A stretch of DNA of 64,000 nucleotides from Euhalothece natronophila Z-M001 (GCF_007904085.1 NZ_CP042327.1:1-64000); one strand, 5' to 3'; counted from the stretch's first letter, positions 44,012-58,036 are shown. The notes: generated by a model not told the origin, from the sequence alone. Numbers and translations are program-made.

Positions 44012-44605
44012 TTATTCTTTCGCTTCACCAAGTACCGCAACCGCCCAAAACGACCATTCTTTAGCTAACTGAATGCTAAGTCGATTCAAGACAGTATATT
44101 CCCGTAAGGGAAGTTGAATTAATGTGGATTCATTATTAGGATCAAAATTGCCATTACTAAAGGTTTTAAGTCGGTTGAGAAAGACTTGATAAACAATTCC
44201 TTTGTATTTAGTATCCGATCCCGTTCCATTTAGAAATTTTTTCATATCACCGCTTAAACGATGCAATCCCCAAGTTGAAATATAAGCAGTTAATCCTTGT
44301 ACTAAACTAGAAGCCCTCTTACAATAATCTTCACTCAATTCTTTGGTTAATCTCTCTTTCACCTCAGTTAATCCTTCATAGGCTTCTAAACTAAATTGAC
44401 GAGTATCTAACTTGATTGGAGATGAGGGTTGAGTGTTAGGCTGGTTAGGTTGAGCAGTTGCTTGTGAAGTATTTTTTGGTAAAGGTTGTGTCGTTGGCTT
44501 ATTGTTTTGAAACTTTTGATTAGTCTCTCGATTTGATGGCTTTTTTGGTTTTTGGTTTTGTTTTTTAGATTTTTTTTGGTTATTACTTGTCTTTTTCTTA
44601 GCCAT
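44012..44605 (-). CDS. cmr5: Cmr5 small subunit with disordered N-terminus
   Basis: 197 residues. The C-terminal 125 residues are helical (KRASSLVQGLTAYISTWGLHRLSGDMKKFLNGTG) and fit the Cmr5 small subunit that lines the target RNA channel. The first 65 residues are Lys/Asn/Gln/Pro-rich and surely disordered (MAKKKTSNNQKKSKKQNQK), an extension not found in short archaeal Cmr5. It may bind RNA non-specifically. Between cmr4 and the fusion gene, 13 and 14 bases from each. Confidence 0.85.
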   Translation of the reverse strand: MAKKKTSNNQKKSKKQNQKPKKPSNRETNQKFQNNKPTTQPLPKNTSQATAQPNQPNTQPSSPIKLDTRQFSLEAYEGLTEVKERLTKELSEDYCKRASSLVQGLTAYISTWGLHRLSGDMKKFLNGTGSDTKYKGIVYQVFLNRLKTFSNGNFDPNNESTLIQLPLREYTVLNRLSIQLAKEWSFWAVAVLGEAKE

Positions 44606-44618
44606 TTAAATTCTCTCC

Positions 44619-45475
44619 TTAATCATTAACTGTATTTAAGTATGCCCAACCGCGTCCGAGTCCTTCTAAACCGCCAAACTGTAATTTGTCATCTAAAAGT
44701 TGCTGTGTTGCTGTCCGAATATTGTTGGTGTTTGCCTCATCTTTAGCTGGTTTCATTCCCCAAGGGAAGAATAATACTGCTTCTGGAGGAATGGCCTCTT
44801 CTGATCGAAAAGAGCCATCTTTGACCGTTTTTTCCCTTTCTTCTAAGGTAACTCTCACTTCTCGCTGTAATCCTGTTTCAATAAGGGAAATACAGTCCTC
44901 ATCGCTAACAATAACTAGATTATCTAATATTTGGCTAATCATCCCATTTTGTGAGGGTAAATGTTTGAGATTATTAGCAATTTCAGTGACAGGTTGATGA
45001 TTGAGATGATTTCTGCTGAGTTTGGCATTTTGTAATAACAATTCGTTGGTATCAAAGCTGACTAAAGCAGGAGTATTGTCAGTAATTTTACTACGACATT
45101 GGGCAATGAAATGACTTAAAGGATTCTGATCTAACCAGCGATTCCAACGTTCTAGAAATAAGGGACAAGTAATCCAGATTAAATGATGACTTAATGAGGC
45201 TATGGGAAAGAAAAGTAAGGTGGCATCGGCAAACCAAACTTCTCCTTCTGTCGGCTGTTGTCCGTCTTTAATTTTTTGTCCAAAAAAGATTCCTGCTTCT
45301 TCTTCACCATGGCTGGCTTCCAATTCGGCGCGAATTTTTCCCCGTAAAGAGGAGGCGGGAAGATAAGGAAATTCGGTGTGAACTTCTCGCGCAATTCCCA
45401 TTAGGTTGCCTTCATCTGCACTCGCGCCTGTATGTAAGGGCGTGAGAAGATACATATAAGTTAATTGTTGTGTCA

Positions 45476-45476
<1 letters not shown>
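44619..45476 (-). CDS. cmr4: Cmr4 backbone subunit
   Basis: 285 residues from MTQQLTYMYLLTPLHTGASADEGN. The RAMP signature AREVHTEFPYLPASSLRGKIR is near residues 30-50, and the C-terminal GGLEGLGRGWAYL is the usual glycine loop. Cmr4 forms the helical filament on crRNA and cuts target RNA every six bases; the loop aspartate should lie near STDE/ADEGN (D18). Start set at 45476, where ATG overlaps the cmr3 stop (TAATG), instead of five residues upstream. Confidence 0.92.
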
Positions 45477-49601
<4,125 letters not shown>

Positions 49602-49761
49602 AAAGAGTTTTATTGTTTAATTAGTATTTAATTTGTAGCACAGTATGAAACATAAATCACTTACTTTAAGTTAAATTTACCTGGCTTTCTCACCATAAAA
49701 GCTAACAGGAAAATACATCACTATTGTTCAAGATATGGGAAGTTTAATCATCTGTGTTGCC

Positions 49762-49804
49762 TTTCCACGCGAACAGCGAAAAAAAAAGGATATTCGCGTG
49801 GAAA
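49762..49804. promoter_or_regulatory. 12-bp inverted repeat between cmr2 and the WYL gene
   Basis: TTTCCACGCGAA (49762-49773) and TTCGCGTGGAAA (49793-49804) are perfect complements with a 19-base spacer. It sits between divergent genes, fit for an operator of a dimeric regulator, such as the WYL protein, or a hairpin in the WYL transcript. Confidence 0.7.
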
Positions 49805-49873
49805 AGTTAGCTTGGATCAAAAAAGCATTTTATAGTAGATTTAACGTTTCACCGAGTGATATTCAGCCTAAAA

Positions 49874-51934
49874 ATGAGTTTGTTGTGTCATATTTTGATT
49901 GGTTGCCCCAGCAGTGGCAAATCTAGCCTTGCCCGCGCGATCGCGCAAGAGTCTCCCCATTATCGGATCATTTCCACGGATCAGATTCGTGCCGAATTAT
50001 TTGGAGATCAAACCATTCAGGGAAATTGGTCGCAAGTGGAAGCCAAGGTTTATGAAGCCATTGACCAAGCCCTGAAAGCAGGCTTTCCGATCATTTATGA
50101 TGCAACCAATGCGAAACGGGCGTGGCGCATGGGATTACTGGAACATCTTCGCCAATATCGTGATGTGGATTGGATGGGCTGGTATTTGAAAACGCCTCTG
50201 GAAACTTGCTTGCAGTGGAATAAAAAGCGCGATCGTCAGGTTCCTGAAGCAGTCATTCAACGTATGAACCATTGGTTGAAGCAATTTCCCCCTGATGATG
50301 GGGAAGGATTTACAGCACTGCATACCTTAAAGCCGGATACTCTCGATTCTTGGTTACAACAAATTAATCAAGGGATTAACAAACTTCCGAAGACGAAAAT
50401 TAATCGTGAAAATTGCAATCGTCCTTTAACCTTTCACACTTATTCCCGCTTACTAGATTTCGAGCGTTTAATGTACTTAATTCGCTTACTGATTCAGTAT
50501 CCAGGGTTGGGGAATTTGCAAACCGCTTCCCCCGAAATCATTGAAAAAGTTTTAGGCGAGGAACAAACATTTGAAGATGAAATTGAAGAAATTTGTGCCT
50601 TTTTAGCCAAAACCGCCGACCCCCTCTACGCTGATCCAAAGGCTGTTGCTCAAGATTTGCAGTGGTTGGAAAGCAATGGTTTATTGGGAGGAAATAACCT
50701 ACAGCAACCCTTGGAACTGGGCATTTATCAATCTCAGGACTATCCGACTCATCACTATTCTGATATCGAACCCTTTTTGCGCTTAATCAATACCATTCGT
50801 TTAATTCTCCATGAACCCTTTATTCGTGAACCAAACTCAACAACATTAAAAAGTTTTGTGCATCGTCTCCAATTCGAGGGATTAATCAAGCATCAAGCAG
50901 AAGAAAAACAGATTTCCAATCTCCGTAAAGATATTGAAAAAGTGCTTAAACCTTATGAAATTCTACCCCACTTTTCTATGAGACGGGGCTATTTTATGGG
51001 GACTGCTATTTTATCATTTCCTGAGCTAGTGAAAGTCTTTCGGTTATTGGAAAGCCAAGCAAAAAGTCTTGAAGACCCTGAATCATTGGAAATTTATCAA
51101 TTATTTCAAGAACGAATGCAGTGGTCACAACTTGCCGATACTCAATCTTATCCTGTACGTGCTATTCATAATCGCAATATCGTTAACTTGGAAAAACTGT
51201 CTCCTTCCGCCCTCGCTCTGAATATCAAGAAACTCGAAGTAGCCATTGAACAAGGGCAGTTATTAGAACTCGGACGCATTATCGGGAGTGGGCGCTATCA
51301 GTCTGGAGAAGACAATTATTTTTTCGCTTATCCGCTGCAATTAGTGTTTCATAATATTGGTTGGTATTTAGGTTTAGAACGGTATGATGGAAACCATCAA
51401 GGATTGCTCCAATTTGAGCGCGTAGATCGCTTATTATTGGGACGCACTCCGTCTCAAAAACGTCCTCTGAGCGAACAATGGTCGGCACTAAAACGACTCC
51501 GAAAACTCTATGAATATAGTGGGGGAATCTATTTGGGCAAAGACGTTAAGCAGCAAAAAAACTATCTCAGTCGTGAACCTTCCCAACGAAAAATGGCAGA
51601 GGTAACTGTCGAGTTATGGATTAATGATGCCATGTTTCGGTTTATTAGTGAGGGAACTAAACGGTTTCCTCTCAAACAAATGAAAATGTCAAAATCCTTC
51701 AATCCTGACTTAAATCGAAAGAATAAAACTTTGTTTAGCTTGAAGACAACCAATGATCCCAATTTCCCTAATCGTTATCAAGTGAAATTGCCCTGTTGGT
51801 GTGTTGACGATTATGATTTTCATCGCTGGATTTTAGGTTTTGGTGGACAAGTTAAAGTAATGAGTCCAGACTCCCTGAAAACAATTATTCAAGAAAAAGG
51901 AACTGCGATTGCCCAACTTTATAACCAGGAATAA
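49874..51934 (+). CDS. P-loop kinase-WYL fusion, likely CRISPR locus regulator
   Basis: 686 residues from the ATG at 49874 (a GTG at 49856 is the other option). The N-terminal 150 residues are a polynucleotide-kinase-like P-loop NTPase (LIGCPSSGKSSLARAI, then IISTDQIRAELFGD and IIYDATNAKRAWR). The rest is a WYL-type protein: a helical middle and IGWYLGLERYDG (about 495) with FERVDRLLLG, the ligand-binding WYL domain. WYL proteins regulate CRISPR in Synechocystis and stimulate type VI systems. Here it is divergent from cmr2 and directly upstream of array 2. The kinase part could act on RNA ends or only sense nucleotide. Confidence 0.83.
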   Translation: MSLLCHILIGCPSSGKSSLARAIAQESPHYRIISTDQIRAELFGDQTIQGNWSQVEAKVYEAIDQALKAGFPIIYDATNAKRAWRMGLLEHLRQYRDVDWMGWYLKTPLETCLQWNKKRDRQVPEAVIQRMNHWLKQFPPDDGEGFTALHTLKPDTLDSWLQQINQGINKLPKTKINRENCNRPLTFHTYSRLLDFERLMYLIRLLIQYPGLGNLQTASPEIIEKVLGEEQTFEDEIEEICAFLAKTADPLYADPKAVAQDLQWLESNGLLGGNNLQQPLELGIYQSQDYPTHHYSDIEPFLRLINTIRLILHEPFIREPNSTTLKSFVHRLQFEGLIKHQAEEKQISNLRKDIEKVLKPYEILPHFSMRRGYFMGTAILSFPELVKVFRLLESQAKSLEDPESLEIYQLFQERMQWSQLADTQSYPVRAIHNRNIVNLEKLSPSALALNIKKLEVAIEQGQLLELGRIIGSGRYQSGEDNYFFAYPLQLVFHNIGWYLGLERYDGNHQGLLQFERVDRLLLGRTPSQKRPLSEQWSALKRLRKLYEYSGGIYLGKDVKQQKNYLSREPSQRKMAEVTVELWINDAMFRFISEGTKRFPLKQMKMSKSFNPDLNRKNKTLFSLKTTNDPNFPNRYQVKLPCWCVDDYDFHRWILGFGGQVKVMSPDSLKTIIQEKGTAIAQLYNQE

Positions 51935-52046
51935 CAAAACGTTTTCTCATTTCCTCGGTTTTCCAGAGTATGCCAAAACCCAAGTCGATCTCGCCCGTAC
52001 TTTGGTCACAGTTTATGGGAGAGATGAAGTGGATTGCTTAACCCTT

Positions 52047-52226
52047 TTTCTGATCGCCTCGCCAAATCGCTGTAATACCGATTCTCTCGTTGACCCGCTC
52101 GGTTGCCCACTATCAAGGATTTCTAGCGATTTAAACCATTTTTATCTTATAGCAAAAAAATTATTTCGCACCCCCCTCGGAAATGGCACTTGCAATCCAG
52201 TCACAGTGGGGGCTAAAATTAGAGGG
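52047..52226 (+). promoter_or_regulatory. CRISPR leader 2
   Basis: Homologous to leader 1 (39062-39245) from about GATCGCCTC to AAATTAGAGGG, with scattered substitutions. The duplication shows that both arrays can be served by the same Cas1-Cas2. Confidence 0.8.
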
Positions 52227-53161
52227 GTCGCTTCCCTACGGGGAAGTGGAATTAATGGAAACTCCTTTCTCCAGTAATTGGAAGCCTTCTGTCTGAAGTC
52301 GCTTCCCTACGGGGAAGTGGAATTAATGGAAACTTCTAGAACAGTACCAAACTCATCATCGCTCCAATGTCGCTTCCCTACGGGGAAGTGGAATTAATGG
52401 AAACACATATCTGACGTTGTAGATTGATGCAGGGACTCGGTCGCTTCCCTACGGGGAAGTGGAATTAATGGAAACAAGAGGTCTTCTGTTCCAGCCTCTT
52501 TGTGAGCTTTTAGTCGCTTCCCTACGGGGAAGTGGAATTAATGGAAACTTCTTTGGGATTTAGACTTGTGTTCTTTTTCAGTCGCGTCGCTTCCCTACGG
52601 GGAAGTGGAATTAATGGAAACCTGAATTTGGCAATGAAGTCACCAGACCGCTCTGGCTTGTCGCTTCCCTACGGGGAAGTGGAATTAATGGAAACCTTAG
52701 AAGACCCTAAGGAGAATGGCTTAGCTCCCTTTAGTCGCTTCCCTACGGGGAAGTGGAATTAATGGAAACTTCTTAGCTTCCTGATTAACTTTATTTACAT
52801 CAGCATTGTTGTAGTCGCTTCCCTACGGGGAAGTGGAATTAATGGAAACATCCTTAGTCAACCCATCAGGGGCATTAATCCGACTACCGCTGTCGCTTCC
52901 CTACGGGGAAGTGGAATTAATGGAAACAGGTTTACGCGATTAGTTAGCTTGATGAAATCTTTCAGTCGCTTCCCTACGGAGAAGTGGAATTAATGGAAAC
53001 TACATCTGTGTGTTAGGCTTGCTAGACTTAATATAATGTCGCTTCCCTACGGGGAAGTGGAATTAATGGAAACCCCCTAACGAGCACCAGACTCGATTTA
53101 CAGGGGCGAGGACTACTTCCTCATCCTTCTGTCGCTTTCCTACGGGGAAGTGGAATTAATG
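52227..53161 (+). CRISPR. CRISPR array 2: 13 repeats, 12 spacers
   Basis: Same 36-base repeat as array 1. Repeats start at 52227, 52298, 52369, 52440, 52513, 52586, 52660, 52734, 52814, 52892, 52965, 53038 and 53131. The 52965 copy has G-to-A in the loop (CTACGGAGAAG). The last (53131-53161) has a C-to-T change and ends early at TTAATG. Spacers are 35, 35, 35, 37, 37, 38, 38, 44, 42, 37, 37 and 57 bases; the oldest is exceptionally long. Degenerate end and leader set the plus orientation. Confidence 0.97.
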
Positions 53162-53396
53162 CCACTCTGGGCATCTTCTCCCTTGTTCCCGTGCAACCTT
53201 GAATGCACGTCATACCGATTGCCTATTATCCCAATCAGGGGGATATGACAGTAAAATTCACGAATCGTTGCCATTCCCCGAAATGAGATCACGAACCGAA
53301 AAAAATGCTTTCAAGAGTACCTTCACATAGCCACCCCAACGATGCTTCTTAGTCGCCAATGGCTTGAATTTAGACTGTTGCATTGAGTTGAAATAA

Positions 53397-55199
53397 TTAT
53401 AATCTGCGGTTTTCCATCAAACCCATTAACTTGCGTTTGCGACCATGAGCTTTCACTAATTCTTCTCGATATCGAAGCCATTCCGATTCTTGGTTCATTG
53501 CCAAATAAGCAGCGTGGACTCGTTTTAACCACTGCACAGCCAACTCGTATAATTTAGCGTGAGAACGTTCAATAATGGATTCAGCACGGGCTTTGGCATC
53601 ATCAATGACCCATTGGCTATGACTTTCGAGAACCTGATCCATTACTTTGAAAATGAGTTGCGTATGGTAACTGGATAAATCACTCACGATCGCGATCGCG
53701 TCCTCAATCAACCCTTCTTTTAAGAAAATATTGACCTTGGCATGTTCTGCTCTCCAACTATCGGTTTCTCGGAGGGACTGTAATAATTCTGTTTTCAGTT
53801 CCGACCAATTGTGAGCTAAGGCTTCAAGCCTTTCATAATCAGAGAAAGACGGTTCCATTTTGAACGCAATGATCCTTGCGTCTAAAGCAGCCTCAGAATC
53901 GCCGATGGTTTCTGCGAGCTTGCTTGTCCAAATGGCAAATCCAGAATCTCGGACTAAGAAATTGTTATCTTGAGGATCGAAACACAATTCCAGTCCTAGT
54001 TGGGCAATGGTTAGGGCTTGTGATTGATATTGTTTTTCCCATAAGGTTTCGGCTAAGGCTTTGGCTTCAACGAAAGAATCGATTACCGTGGGAGCAAGGG
54101 TCATCACTTGTTCAACTCGTCCCAACCGAGCCAGCATGATTAAGTAATCTTTAATTTGTCCTTCTGCTTGGGCTAAACGAAGATATTCCTCATAACGTTC
54201 TTGCCGTTCGAGAATTCTTAAGCGCACTCGGCTCAAATCTTCTGCCCATTGTGGGGGTTCACCTTGCCAAGGTCGTTGTTCTGGCGTTTCCTCTGATAAC
54301 ACTTTTAATAAGGGAGGATAATCCCAGCCTTGCCGTAAGGCTTCCAGAGCCATGGCAAAACTGCCCCATTCCTCTTGCCACATTTCTATTGTTTCTTGCC
54401 ATAGTAAAACTTCCTCTTCCGTGAAGTCTCCACTTAAAATCGCTTCCGTACAAGCGCGATCAAAATCTATATCTATATCTTCAGGTTCTAAGCCATAGTC
54501 TGAAACTACGTCCCAATTTTCAAAACATCCTTCGATAATTCCCTGTAAAATCGTTAAAGCATTGTTGCCATCTCCGCGTTCGGCAAATGTCCTCGCTTCA
54601 TCAATGAGCTGGCATAATCTCAACTCAACATCATTATCGTCCCAACCATTTTCCCAAGCGACGGCAGTATCGTACAGAATTTGTTCTACTCGTCGCTTCA
54701 AGGGAGCGGAATCAACCGTTGTTCTTTTTGGTTGGGCTTTGCTTGATTTTGACTCTGTGGGGGATGGCGTTGAAGATAATAAACGACTGACCTGAAAGTC
54801 AATCTCTTCGATCAGAGTCGGATCGTTTTCCACCAGTGCTTGAATTAAATTTTGGGTTTGGACAAGATTCAATTGATCGAGTAATTCATTTAAGCTGGGA
54901 CGTTCTTGAATCTCCTCCGGCTGATTTAAACAAAACAGAAGTGTCGCGACAATATGTTTGCACCACCCTTCAAAGTTATAGGCACAAGTGCAGGTGGTGT
55001 GGGTAATTCCGTGGTCGTCAAAGGTGATTGTAAGGTGATAAGGGTCGATTTCATTCCCTTCCACTTGGCTAAAAATCGTCTGTTTGCGCTGTGTTACGGA
55101 GAATACCGCTCCCGTGTGAAAATAATCTTGACCGCGCTCTAAAGACTGAGGTCTGGTATTTTCCTCAATGACAGCATACGTTAAGTTCGGAATCGCCAT
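53397..55199 (-). CDS. SWIM zinc-finger protein
   Basis: 600 residues. The SWIM motif is CTCAYNFEGWCKHIVATLLF (about 71-90), C-x-C-x7-C-x-H, after a beta-rich lead (RGQDYFHTGAVFSV). Residues 130-165 are Ser/Pro/Lys linker. The remainder is alpha-helical with TPR/HEAT-like repeats (EYLRLAQAEGQIKDYLIMLARLGRVEQVMTLAP). SWIM domains bind nucleic acid or protein. Stand-alone cyanobacterial members are common and unassigned. It lies just past array 2 in opposite orientation; link to CRISPR not shown. Confidence 0.8.
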   Translation of the reverse strand: MAIPNLTYAVIEENTRPQSLERGQDYFHTGAVFSVTQRKQTIFSQVEGNEIDPYHLTITFDDHGITHTTCTCAYNFEGWCKHIVATLLFCLNQPEEIQERPSLNELLDQLNLVQTQNLIQALVENDPTLIEEIDFQVSRLLSSTPSPTESKSSKAQPKRTTVDSAPLKRRVEQILYDTAVAWENGWDDNDVELRLCQLIDEARTFAERGDGNNALTILQGIIEGCFENWDVVSDYGLEPEDIDIDFDRACTEAILSGDFTEEEVLLWQETIEMWQEEWGSFAMALEALRQGWDYPPLLKVLSEETPEQRPWQGEPPQWAEDLSRVRLRILERQERYEEYLRLAQAEGQIKDYLIMLARLGRVEQVMTLAPTVIDSFVEAKALAETLWEKQYQSQALTIAQLGLELCFDPQDNNFLVRDSGFAIWTSKLAETIGDSEAALDARIIAFKMEPSFSDYERLEALAHNWSELKTELLQSLRETDSWRAEHAKVNIFLKEGLIEDAIAIVSDLSSYHTQLIFKVMDQVLESHSQWVIDDAKARAESIIERSHAKLYELAVQWLKRVHAAYLAMNQESEWLRYREELVKAHGRKRKLMGLMENRRL

Positions 55200-55489
55200 A
55201 ATTGTTTAATTTAACAACTTGCTTGAATTGTAATCGGTATTTTTGAAAAAATTGCCTGAACTAGGATCTGGTTAAAGCGGTTCGGCCGAAGGAATGGGCT
55301 GAGACAAACGTCTCTCAAAATACAAGGTCAGTAGATGGACAAGTCTAGTTTTAGCGCGATCGCGCTCCTGTTGTAGAGTATGCAAATCAACATTTGCACC
55401 TAGCTATTTCCGTTCTAAGGCACGTTCATCAGATGAGGAACATTGTCTCCTTATCCCAATTTCTGGTAAATGATTGATGTTGACATTTT
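55200..55489. other. gene-free spacer before higBA
   Basis: No coding frame. Holds one HIP1-type site (GCGCGATCGCGC, near 55353) and a TTGACA hexamer at 55480 which could be a -35 element, without a good -10 partner. Confidence 0.5.
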
Positions 55490-55508
55490 TCCTCTCAATA
55501 TGAGAGGA
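55490..55508. promoter_or_regulatory. higBA operator palindrome
   Basis: TCCTCTCA and TGAGAGGA arms around ATA, 22 bases before the higB start and five bases after a TTGACA hexamer. A fit place for HigA autorepression. Confidence 0.65.
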
Positions 55509-55530
55509 TTAGAAGATATATCAATTTAAC

Positions 55531-55830
55531 ATGAGGATTATCAGTTACAAAACTCTCCGAGTCGCTGCCAATAAGCATCCTGATTTAAAACAACCTTTAG
55601 ATGACTGGTATAAGATTGCCAAAAGTGCTAATTGGACAAGCCTTAATGATGTCCGAAAAACTTTTAAGAGTGCAGATTCGGTCGGAAATTTTACAGTATT
55701 TAACATTAAGGGAAATCATTATCGTCTCATTGTAGGAATTGATTATCAAAAACAAATAATCTTCATCAAGTATGTTCTCACTCATGCTGAGTATGATAAG
55801 GAGGCTTGGAAAAATGACCCGTACTACTAA
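55531..55830 (+). CDS. higB: HigB-type mRNA interferase toxin
   Basis: 99 residues of the HigB_toxin (RelE superfamily) family: LDDWYKIAKSANWTSLNDVRKTFKSADSVGNFTVFNIKGNHYRLIVGIDYQKQIIFIKYVLTHAEYDKEAW is the full signature. It cuts mRNA on the ribosome. Toxin-first gene order is the HigBA habit. The antitoxin start lies inside its end (17-base overlap). Confidence 0.93.
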   Translation: MRIISYKTLRVAANKHPDLKQPLDDWYKIAKSANWTSLNDVRKTFKSADSVGNFTVFNIKGNHYRLIVGIDYQKQIIFIKYVLTHAEYDKEAWKNDPYY

Positions 55831-56221
55831 TCAAAATCTGACAGATATTACTGATATATTCCCTTTCGTTATTAAAACAGAAAAGCAGTATAACAAAGCG
55901 TTGTCTATTACTGAGAGTCTTTTCTTTAAAGAAAATCGAAATCAAGAAGAAGAACAAGCACTTGATGTTTGGACTGTTTTAATTGAGATGTATGAAAATC
56001 AGCAGTTTTCTCCGGGGTCGGAAGCGACTCCTGTTTCTATTTTAAATACTCTCATGGAATCACAAGGGATTACTCAAGCTGATTTAGTCCGTGAAGGAAT
56101 TGGCTCAAGTGGAGTGGTTTCTGAAATGGTGAATAACAAGCGAACGATTAGTAATAAACAAGCTAAAAAGTTAGCTAAAATTTTTCATGTTTCTCCTGAA
56201 GTTTTCATCCATTTCGATTAG
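55814..56221 (+). CDS. higA: HigA-type antitoxin
   Basis: 135 residues from MTRTTNQNLTDI; a longer in-frame start 14 codons upstream is less likely because it lies deep in higB. The C-terminal XRE-type HTH reads LMESQGITQADLVREGIGSSGVVSEMVNNKRTISNKQAKKLAKIFHVSPEVFI. The N-terminal 75 residues would embrace the toxin. It should bind the palindrome at 55490. Confidence 0.92.
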   Translation: MTRTTNQNLTDITDIFPFVIKTEKQYNKALSITESLFFKENRNQEEEQALDVWTVLIEMYENQQFSPGSEATPVSILNTLMESQGITQADLVREGIGSSGVVSEMVNNKRTISNKQAKKLAKIFHVSPEVFIHFD

Positions 56222-56334
56222 AAGTGATTTTATGGTCTGATTTTAGCTTACTGATCACGCAGATTTTTGTAAACAATTAAAATTTCCAAAATTAAATTAG
56301 AAAAGAAGGTAGAAGCGAAAAGGAAGATCAATTA

Positions 56335-56647
56335 TGACAACTCAGTTTCAACATTTCAACCAAAGCAATGCTTTACAAGTTAAGTTTACGCTTTCGGTTC
56401 AAAATCTCCCTGAGTCAGTACAAAAAAAGCGACAGCCAAAGCCAAAGAAGCATACGTGATGGCGCTATTAGAAGCGGGAGAAATTAGTAGCGGTAAAGCG
56501 GGCAGTTTGTTAGGTCTTCCTCGCAATGAGGTGATTGAACGGATGGAAAAATGGGGGATTCCTTTATTTGACAATTCACTGGAGTTAGGGGAATTACAGC
56601 AAGAGGTGGAACAGGCAAACCGTGCTTTAGATAAAGATTCTAAATGA
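56335..56647 (+). pseudogene. UPF0175 antitoxin, frameshifted
   Basis: Begins MTTQFQHFNQSNALQVKFTL and reads SVQNLPESVQKK. The frame breaks in the seven-A run near 56420; one base more or less restores ATAKAKEAYVMALLEAGEISSGKAGSLLGLPRNEVIERMEKWG, the UPF0175 core. Same family as 3370-3621 but not a close copy. Confidence 0.8.
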
Positions 56648-56742
56648 TAGTCGTTTCTGGTACAACTCCAATTAGTGAGTGGGGGCGCGATCGTTTTGGC
56701 TGGGGAATTGGATTAGACCAGACAAACATGATATTCTATTGA
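56644..56742 (+). pseudogene. DUF3368 PIN toxin, N-terminal stub
   Basis: MIVVSGTTPISEW matches the start of DUF3368 toxins (usually VSDTTP/SPI), overlaps the antitoxin stop by ATGA, and degenerates at once. D-to-G at the first catalytic site. The integrase gene starts 27 bases later, so the toxin was probably cut off when the integrase segment arrived. Confidence 0.7.
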
Positions 56743-56769
56743 ATTATTGGTTGTACCGACCCCATCAGT

Positions 56770-57726
56770 GTGGCTTCCATTGATCTCAAGCGCCATAATC
56801 TGTCTCTAACTAAGAACTCGGTTGATGACCCGCTCGTTCAAAATTTCTTGATGAGTAAGCGGTCTAAGGATACCCGACGGGTTTACAGTAATGATTTGCA
56901 ATGGTTCTTTTATGCAGTAAGTGGAGAAGTGAGTGCGGGGGCAGTCCGAGCGTTTTTAGCCTTGCCTCGGATTCAGGCGCTACGGGTGCTCATGGGCTAT
57001 CAGGATTCCTTGGCAGCTAATGGTTATGCGGGTTCCACGATTAATCGTAAGGTGAGTGCGGTGAAGTCGCTGGTGGAGTATGCTTACCGAATTGGGGAAT
57101 GTGAGTGGCAATTGCCCCGTCTGAAAAGGGAACGGGAACAACGCTATAAGGATACGACTGGGGTGAGCGTGGAGCAAATTCGGCTCATGATGGCGGTTCC
57201 CGATCGCGCGACGGCTAAAGGGAAACGGAATTATGCGATTCTACGCCTGCTCTGGGAAAATGGCTTACGGCGGGGAGAGATTGCCAAAATTACTTGCGGT
57301 GAAATTGATTGGGAGGAACAACGGATTACGATTTATGGGAAGGGGCGCAGAGAGGAAGGGGAGGAGATTGATGTCAGCGATCGCGCTTTGGAGGCAATTC
57401 GGGATTGGTTAACGGTTCGCCCTCAGAGTGAGTACGATGTGCTATTTACGTCTTTGGATCATAATACCTTGGGGAAGCCGTTAAGTTTAACCAGCATTTA
57501 TCGCATGGTGCGGCGGCTAGGGGAGAAGGCTGGAATTAAGAAGATTGTTTCTCCTCATAAAATTCGCCATTCTGCGATTACGGCTTATTTGGATGCTAGT
57601 GATGGGGATATGCGTGGTGGGGCTTCTTTTGCCCGTCATAGCGATTTGAGTGTGACGCAAGTTTATGATGATAATCGCAAACGCCAGCAGAAAAAGGCGA
57701 CGAAGATTCTTTCTGATTTAGCTTAG
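56770..57726 (+). CDS. tyrosine recombinase/integrase
   Basis: 318 residues. N-terminal SAM-like core-binding domain (SKRSKDTRRVYSNDLQWFFYAV). Catalytic residues: R in ENGLRRGEI (about 168), K in YGKGRREEGE (about 195), HKIRH (about 272-276), H in SFARHSDLS and Y in TQVYDDNR (about 303). All are present. It starts with GTG. XerC/D-like size fits plasmid dimer resolution or cassette integration. No att site pair could be recognised nearby. It directly follows a truncated toxin gene, a possible integration scar. Confidence 0.92.
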   Translation: MASIDLKRHNLSLTKNSVDDPLVQNFLMSKRSKDTRRVYSNDLQWFFYAVSGEVSAGAVRAFLALPRIQALRVLMGYQDSLAANGYAGSTINRKVSAVKSLVEYAYRIGECEWQLPRLKREREQRYKDTTGVSVEQIRLMMAVPDRATAKGKRNYAILRLLWENGLRRGEIAKITCGEIDWEEQRITIYGKGRREEGEEIDVSDRALEAIRDWLTVRPQSEYDVLFTSLDHNTLGKPLSLTSIYRMVRRLGEKAGIKKIVSPHKIRHSAITAYLDASDGDMRGGASFARHSDLSVTQVYDDNRKRQQKKATKILSDLA

Positions 57727-58036
57727 GGGGCGATTGATTGCCTTAATTGGGAAATAACAGCGTCTTGAACTAGAAGAATGATAATCATGAAAATTGTTAC
57801 CATAGATAATAACTCTTAGCTGATTCGTTCTCAAAAAATTAAGGGAGTAGAAAGATTAGATAGTTAAGTAACTAAGTTGAAGACAAGCGTGTTAGGCACA
57901 TCGCGATCGCGTTTTTGTAGCGTCAAATTAGCCTGATGAAGCGTAGAAGGGTTAAAGGCGAGATACGTGTAAAATTGGATGATAATGGCAAACGCCAGTA
58001 GCCGAAAAAGGTATTATAGCTAAAATCGAAAGCGCG
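57727..58036. other. gene-free spacer after integrase
   Basis: No coding frame. A short AATGGCAAACGCCAG text near 57987 echoes the end of the integrase gene (AATCGCAAACGCCAGCAG), perhaps a small duplicated scar. One HIP1 site near 57903. Confidence 0.45.

Noticed and set aside
51935-52277. Plus-strand frame running through leader 2 into the first repeat
   Set aside because: It is fused text of leader and repeat with no gene signature.
52227-53161. Short frames with repeated SLRGSGINGN text in array 2
   Set aside because: They are translations of the CRISPR repeat, not genes.
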